NCBI GenBank assembly: GCA_018712555.1
Contig: DVGT01000085.1
Location: 1 to 8,349, forward strand
DNA: 8,349 nt
From: Faecimorpha stercoravium
GTDB lineage: Bacteria > Bacillota > Clostridia > Lachnospirales > Bianqueaceae
Direction: 5' to 3'
Position numbers and translations under genes: made by a program. Positions 6,943-8,349 of the stretch are shown here, in pieces; the stretch's first letter is position 1; each line of letters begins with the position of its first letter. The notes under the pieces were generated by a model. The model was given only the letters and a program-made list of their open reading frames with translations, was not told the origin of the DNA and did no database searches.

Positions 6943-6970
6943 ATCATAGCATTTTTTCACGATCTGTCAA
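6943..6970 (-). promoter_or_regulatory. Promoter of the HD-domain gene
   Basis: On the minus strand a perfect TTGACA (6970-6965), a 16-nt spacer and TATGAT (6948-6943) are visible, with an extended -10 TG upstream (TGC-TATGAT). The predicted start near 6936 leaves a leader of about 22 nt that carries the AAGGAGG site. Confidence 0.75.
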
Positions 6971-6981
6971 GCATTCTTTCC

Positions 6982-7011
6982 TTGTCAAAGTTTCTGTTTC
7001 TATGCTATAGT
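6982..7011 (+). promoter_or_regulatory. Promoter of the PHP phosphatase gene
   Basis: TTGTCA (6982-6987), an 18-nt spacer and TATAGT (7006-7011) with an extended -10 TG (TGC-TATAGT) form a strong sigma-A-type promoter. Transcription would begin near 7018, giving a leader of roughly 20 nt. Its -35 box lies 11 bp from that of the divergent HD-gene promoter. Confidence 0.75.
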
Positions 7012-7036
7012 AAAGACACTCATAGAAGGGAGACTG

Positions 7037-7798
7037 ATGTTTATGAAAGATTTTCACATGCATTCCTGTTTTTCTGCGGATAGCGAGGCCCCTATGGAAG
7101 ACATGATCCAAGCCGCCATCGCTGCTGGACTTTCTGAAATCTGCTTTACCGAACACATAGATTTTCACCATCCGGACATGGAGTTTCTGGTAGACATGCC
7201 CGCATACCGCAAGGCCTTGGAATCATATCGTTCCCAATACGCCGGACAGATTCGAATTCATGCCGGCATCGAGCTGGGCATTGAACCGAATAACCTAGAA
7301 GATTCGCTGGCCTTTTATCGGCAGTACCGTTCTGTCATCTCCTTCTGGATCGGCTCCTGTCATGTTTTCGATGGCGGCGACCCCTATGATCGCGATTTCT
7401 TTTCTCATATGCCCACTGACAAAGTCTATCGCGATTATTTCGAAGGCGTGCTGTACGTAGTCGAGAAATTCCCCTTCGCCGACACATACGGTCATCTGGA
7501 TTATGTCATGCGCTTCGATCCTTCCTCCGAAAAATATGACATTCAAAAATATTCTTCGCAAATCGATGCAATCTTATCCGCTATTATTCATCAGGGCCGT
7601 GCCCTAGAGCTCAACACTGGTTCCTATCGAAATGGTCTCAACCATCCGCACCCCAATTGGCCTATCATTCATCGCTATCAAGCCCTAGGAGGCCGGAAAA
7701 TCACAACCGGATCCGATGCCCACACGCCAAAGGACGTGGCAAGCCATTTTCCTGAGCTTTATCAAGCCATTCATTCCCTAGGACTGCAGATTCTCTAA
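7037..7798 (+). CDS. Histidinol-phosphatase of the PHP family (HisJ/HisK-like)
   Basis: A soluble 253-aa PHP-domain phosphoesterase with a (beta/alpha)7 barrel. Metal-site motifs appear in order: HMHS..SAD (H7, H9, D15), TEHIDF (H40), GIEL (E79), SCHV (H109), YGHLDY (H153), ELNTGSYRNG (E191 onward) and TTGSDAHTP (D227, H229). Length and motif set fit the HisJ/HisK group, which dephosphorylates L-histidinol phosphate in histidine synthesis (EC 3.1.3.15). No other his genes are near, so another sugar or amino-acid phosphate substrate is possible. The start is uncertain by two codons: AAGGGAG is 4 nt before the ATG at 7037 and 10 nt before the one at 7043, and the second spacing is closer to the usual. 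Transcribed divergently from the HD-domain gene, apparently as a single gene. Confidence 0.85.
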   Translation: MFMKDFHMHSCFSADSEAPMEDMIQAAIAAGLSEICFTEHIDFHHPDMEFLVDMPAYRKALESYRSQYAGQIRIHAGIELGIEPNNLEDSLAFYRQYRSVISFWIGSCHVFDGGDPYDRDFFSHMPTDKVYRDYFEGVLYVVEKFPFADTYGHLDYVMRFDPSSEKYDIQKYSSQIDAILSAIIHQGRALELNTGSYRNGLNHPHPNWPIIHRYQALGGRKITTGSDAHTPKDVASHFPELYQAIHSLGLQIL

Positions 7799-7814
7799 CA
7801 TCTCCTTCCTCTCT

Positions 7815-7842
7815 AATGATGAACTTCAGATCATTTTCTTCT
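7815..7842 (+). terminator. Probable weak terminator after the PHP phosphatase
   Basis: AATGAT (7815-7820) pairs with ATCATT (7830-7835) around a 9-nt loop and is followed by TTCTTCTT. It begins 16 nt after the stop codon. The stem is only 6 bp and AT-rich, so efficiency is doubtful, but no better terminator is visible before the repeat array. Confidence 0.4.
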
Positions 7843-7862
7843 TACACTGTTACCTTCGAATT

Positions 7863-7913
7863 TTATACGCACTTCGGGGATTTGCATGCCGTCGATCCTG
7901 CATTTGCGTATAA
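7863..7913. repeat. Palindromic element 1
   Basis: Perfect ends TTATACGCA (7863-7871) and TGCGTATAA (7905-7913). Inner tetramers are GATT (7879-7882) and GATC (7894-7897), both 7 nt from the ends. The right-hand interior ATCCTGCATT is shared with element 2. Confidence 0.8.
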
Positions 7914-7916
7914 TTC

Positions 7917-7942
7917 GAGAGGCATTTCCGTCCCCGCAAGGC
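7917..7942. repeat. Spacer repeat, copy 1
   Basis: The spacer between elements 1 and 2 shares TCCGTCCCC and the pattern GAGG...TCCGTCCCC-RC-R-AGGC with the spacer between elements 4 and 5, about 227 bp away. The spacer is therefore part of the repeated structure. Confidence 0.6.
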
Positions 7943-7945
7943 ATT

Positions 7946-7997
7946 TTATACGCAGTTTGTAGATTCGCCGCCCTTCAAATCCTGCATTCGCGTATAA
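7946..7997. repeat. Palindromic element 2
   Basis: Left end TTATACGCA (7946-7954); right end CGCGTATAA (7989-7997) with one change. GATT (7962-7965) and AATC (7978-7981) sit symmetrically, so this is the best-formed extended dyad. It is 52 bp, one base longer than most. Confidence 0.8.
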
Positions 7998-8018
7998 ATT
8001 AGTTCCTTTTATCACCTA

Positions 8019-8069
8019 TTATACGCAGATCCGCAGAGATACATTTCAAGATTGCGAGGTTGCGTATAA
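8019..8069. repeat. Palindromic element 3
   Basis: Perfect ends TTATACGCA (8019-8027) and TGCGTATAA (8061-8069). The interior keeps the 33-bp length but little of the inner tetramer symmetry. Confidence 0.8.
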
Positions 8070-8089
8070 TCCCTTCCTTTTACAACAGA

Positions 8090-8140
8090 TTATACGCAAT
8101 CCTGCGAAGAAGCTCTACTGAATCTCGATTTTGCGTACAA
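8090..8140. repeat. Palindromic element 4
   Basis: Left end TTATACGCA (8090-8098); right end TGCGTACAA (8132-8140) with one change. Its first 25 bp are repeated with a single mismatch in element 5. Confidence 0.8.
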
Positions 8141-8143
8141 CTC

Positions 8144-8169
8144 TGAGGACGTCTCCGTCCCCACGAGGC
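8144..8169. repeat. Spacer repeat, copy 2
   Basis: Counterpart of the 7917-7942 spacer, with TCCGTCCCC at 8154-8162 followed by ACGAGGC where copy 1 has GCAAGGC. It is followed by an extra AT-rich stretch (8171-8193) not present in copy 1. Confidence 0.6.
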
Positions 8170-8193
8170 TTAAAATGGAAATATCTTACAGAT

Positions 8194-8242
8194 TTATACG
8201 CAATCCTACGAAGAAGCTAGTCAAGTCCCAAATTGTGTGTAA
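8194..8242. repeat. Palindromic element 5, degenerate
   Basis: Left end TTATACGCA (8194-8202) is intact. The right end TGTGTGTAA (8234-8242) carries two changes and the unit is 49 bp. The following AATTA resembles the flank of element 2, which supports this alignment. Confidence 0.65.
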
Positions 8243-8257
8243 ATTACTTTAGGTAGC

Positions 8258-8340
8258 CATGTTAATGACATGTGGATGCTAGACATCCGTTAGTTACAGA
8301 TCAGCATGCTATATATCATGATACACGCAGCAGATGCTGC
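8258..8340. repeat. Cluster of five short inverted repeats
   Basis: In order: CATGT/ACATG (8258-8272, 5-nt loop); GGATG/CATCC (8274-8288, 5-nt loop); AGCATGCT (8303-8310); TATCATGATA (8314-8323); and GCAGC/GCTGC (8327-8340, 4-nt loop). No gene is visible here. The stretch ends at the window edge, so it may belong to a larger structured element or to the flank of a mobile element. Confidence 0.5.
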
Positions 8341-8349
8341 TCATTCGCT

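Larger units (their letters stand above)
7863..8242. repeat. Array of five ~51-bp TTATACGCA/TGCGTATAA palindromic elements
   Basis: Five units of 49-52 bp each begin with TTATACGCA and end with its reverse complement or a 1-2 base variant. Several half-units also share an inner GATT, 7 nt inside the 9-mer. The layout is thus 9-mer, 7 nt, GATT, about 11 nt, AATC, 7 nt, inverted 9-mer. The centres are poorly conserved, while the paired ends are kept. Spacers between units are 32, 21, 20 and 53 bp. No open reading frame of notable length runs through. The sequence does not match a CRISPR, tRNA or known riboswitch. It could be a nest of non-autonomous repeats, a set of protein-binding sites or a run of structured RNAs; I cannot choose between them. 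Confidence 0.8.

Noticed and set aside
7863..8242. CRISPR array
   Set aside because: The repeated parts are inverted 9-mers around variable centres with uneven spacers, not identical direct repeats with uniform spacers, and no cas genes are present.
8320..8349. Sixth palindromic element beginning at GATACACGCA
   Set aside because: The match to TTATACGCA needs an insertion and the partner arm would lie outside the window, so it cannot be judged.

Overview
The window looks like chromosomal DNA of a mid-GC Bacillota (Firmicutes), probably a clostridial or erysipelotrichial anaerobe. The evidence is the strong AGGAGG-type ribosome binding sites before nearly every gene, promoters close to the sigma-A consensus, and the gene order gap-pgk-tpiA-gpmI-eno. 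The genus cannot be read from the sequence.

Positions 1-6188 (minus strand) hold a complete lower-glycolysis operon, listed in transcription order: GAPDH (gap), phosphoglycerate kinase (pgk), triosephosphate isomerase (tpiA), cofactor-independent phosphoglycerate mutase (gpmI) and enolase (eno). Together these convert triose phosphates to phosphoenolpyruvate, yielding NADH and ATP. All five are full length with catalytic residues intact. A near-consensus promoter lies before gap and a textbook intrinsic terminator follows eno. Three of the four junctions carry RNA hairpins: gap/pgk, pgk/tpiA, and gpmI/eno, where the stem buries the eno Shine-Dalgarno. No cggR-type regulator gene precedes gap.

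Positions 6326-7798 hold two divergent genes: a small HD-domain phosphohydrolase (minus strand, directly upstream of gap) and a PHP-family histidinol-phosphatase-like enzyme (plus strand). Back-to-back extended -10 promoters separate them.

Positions 7799-8349 contain no convincing gene. They hold a probable weak terminator, then five copies of an imperfect palindrome of about 51 bp bounded by TTATACGCA and TGCGTATAA, with related spacer sequences, then a tail dense in short inverted repeats that runs off the window. This array is the least explained part of the window and, with the eno leader hairpin, the most worth following up.
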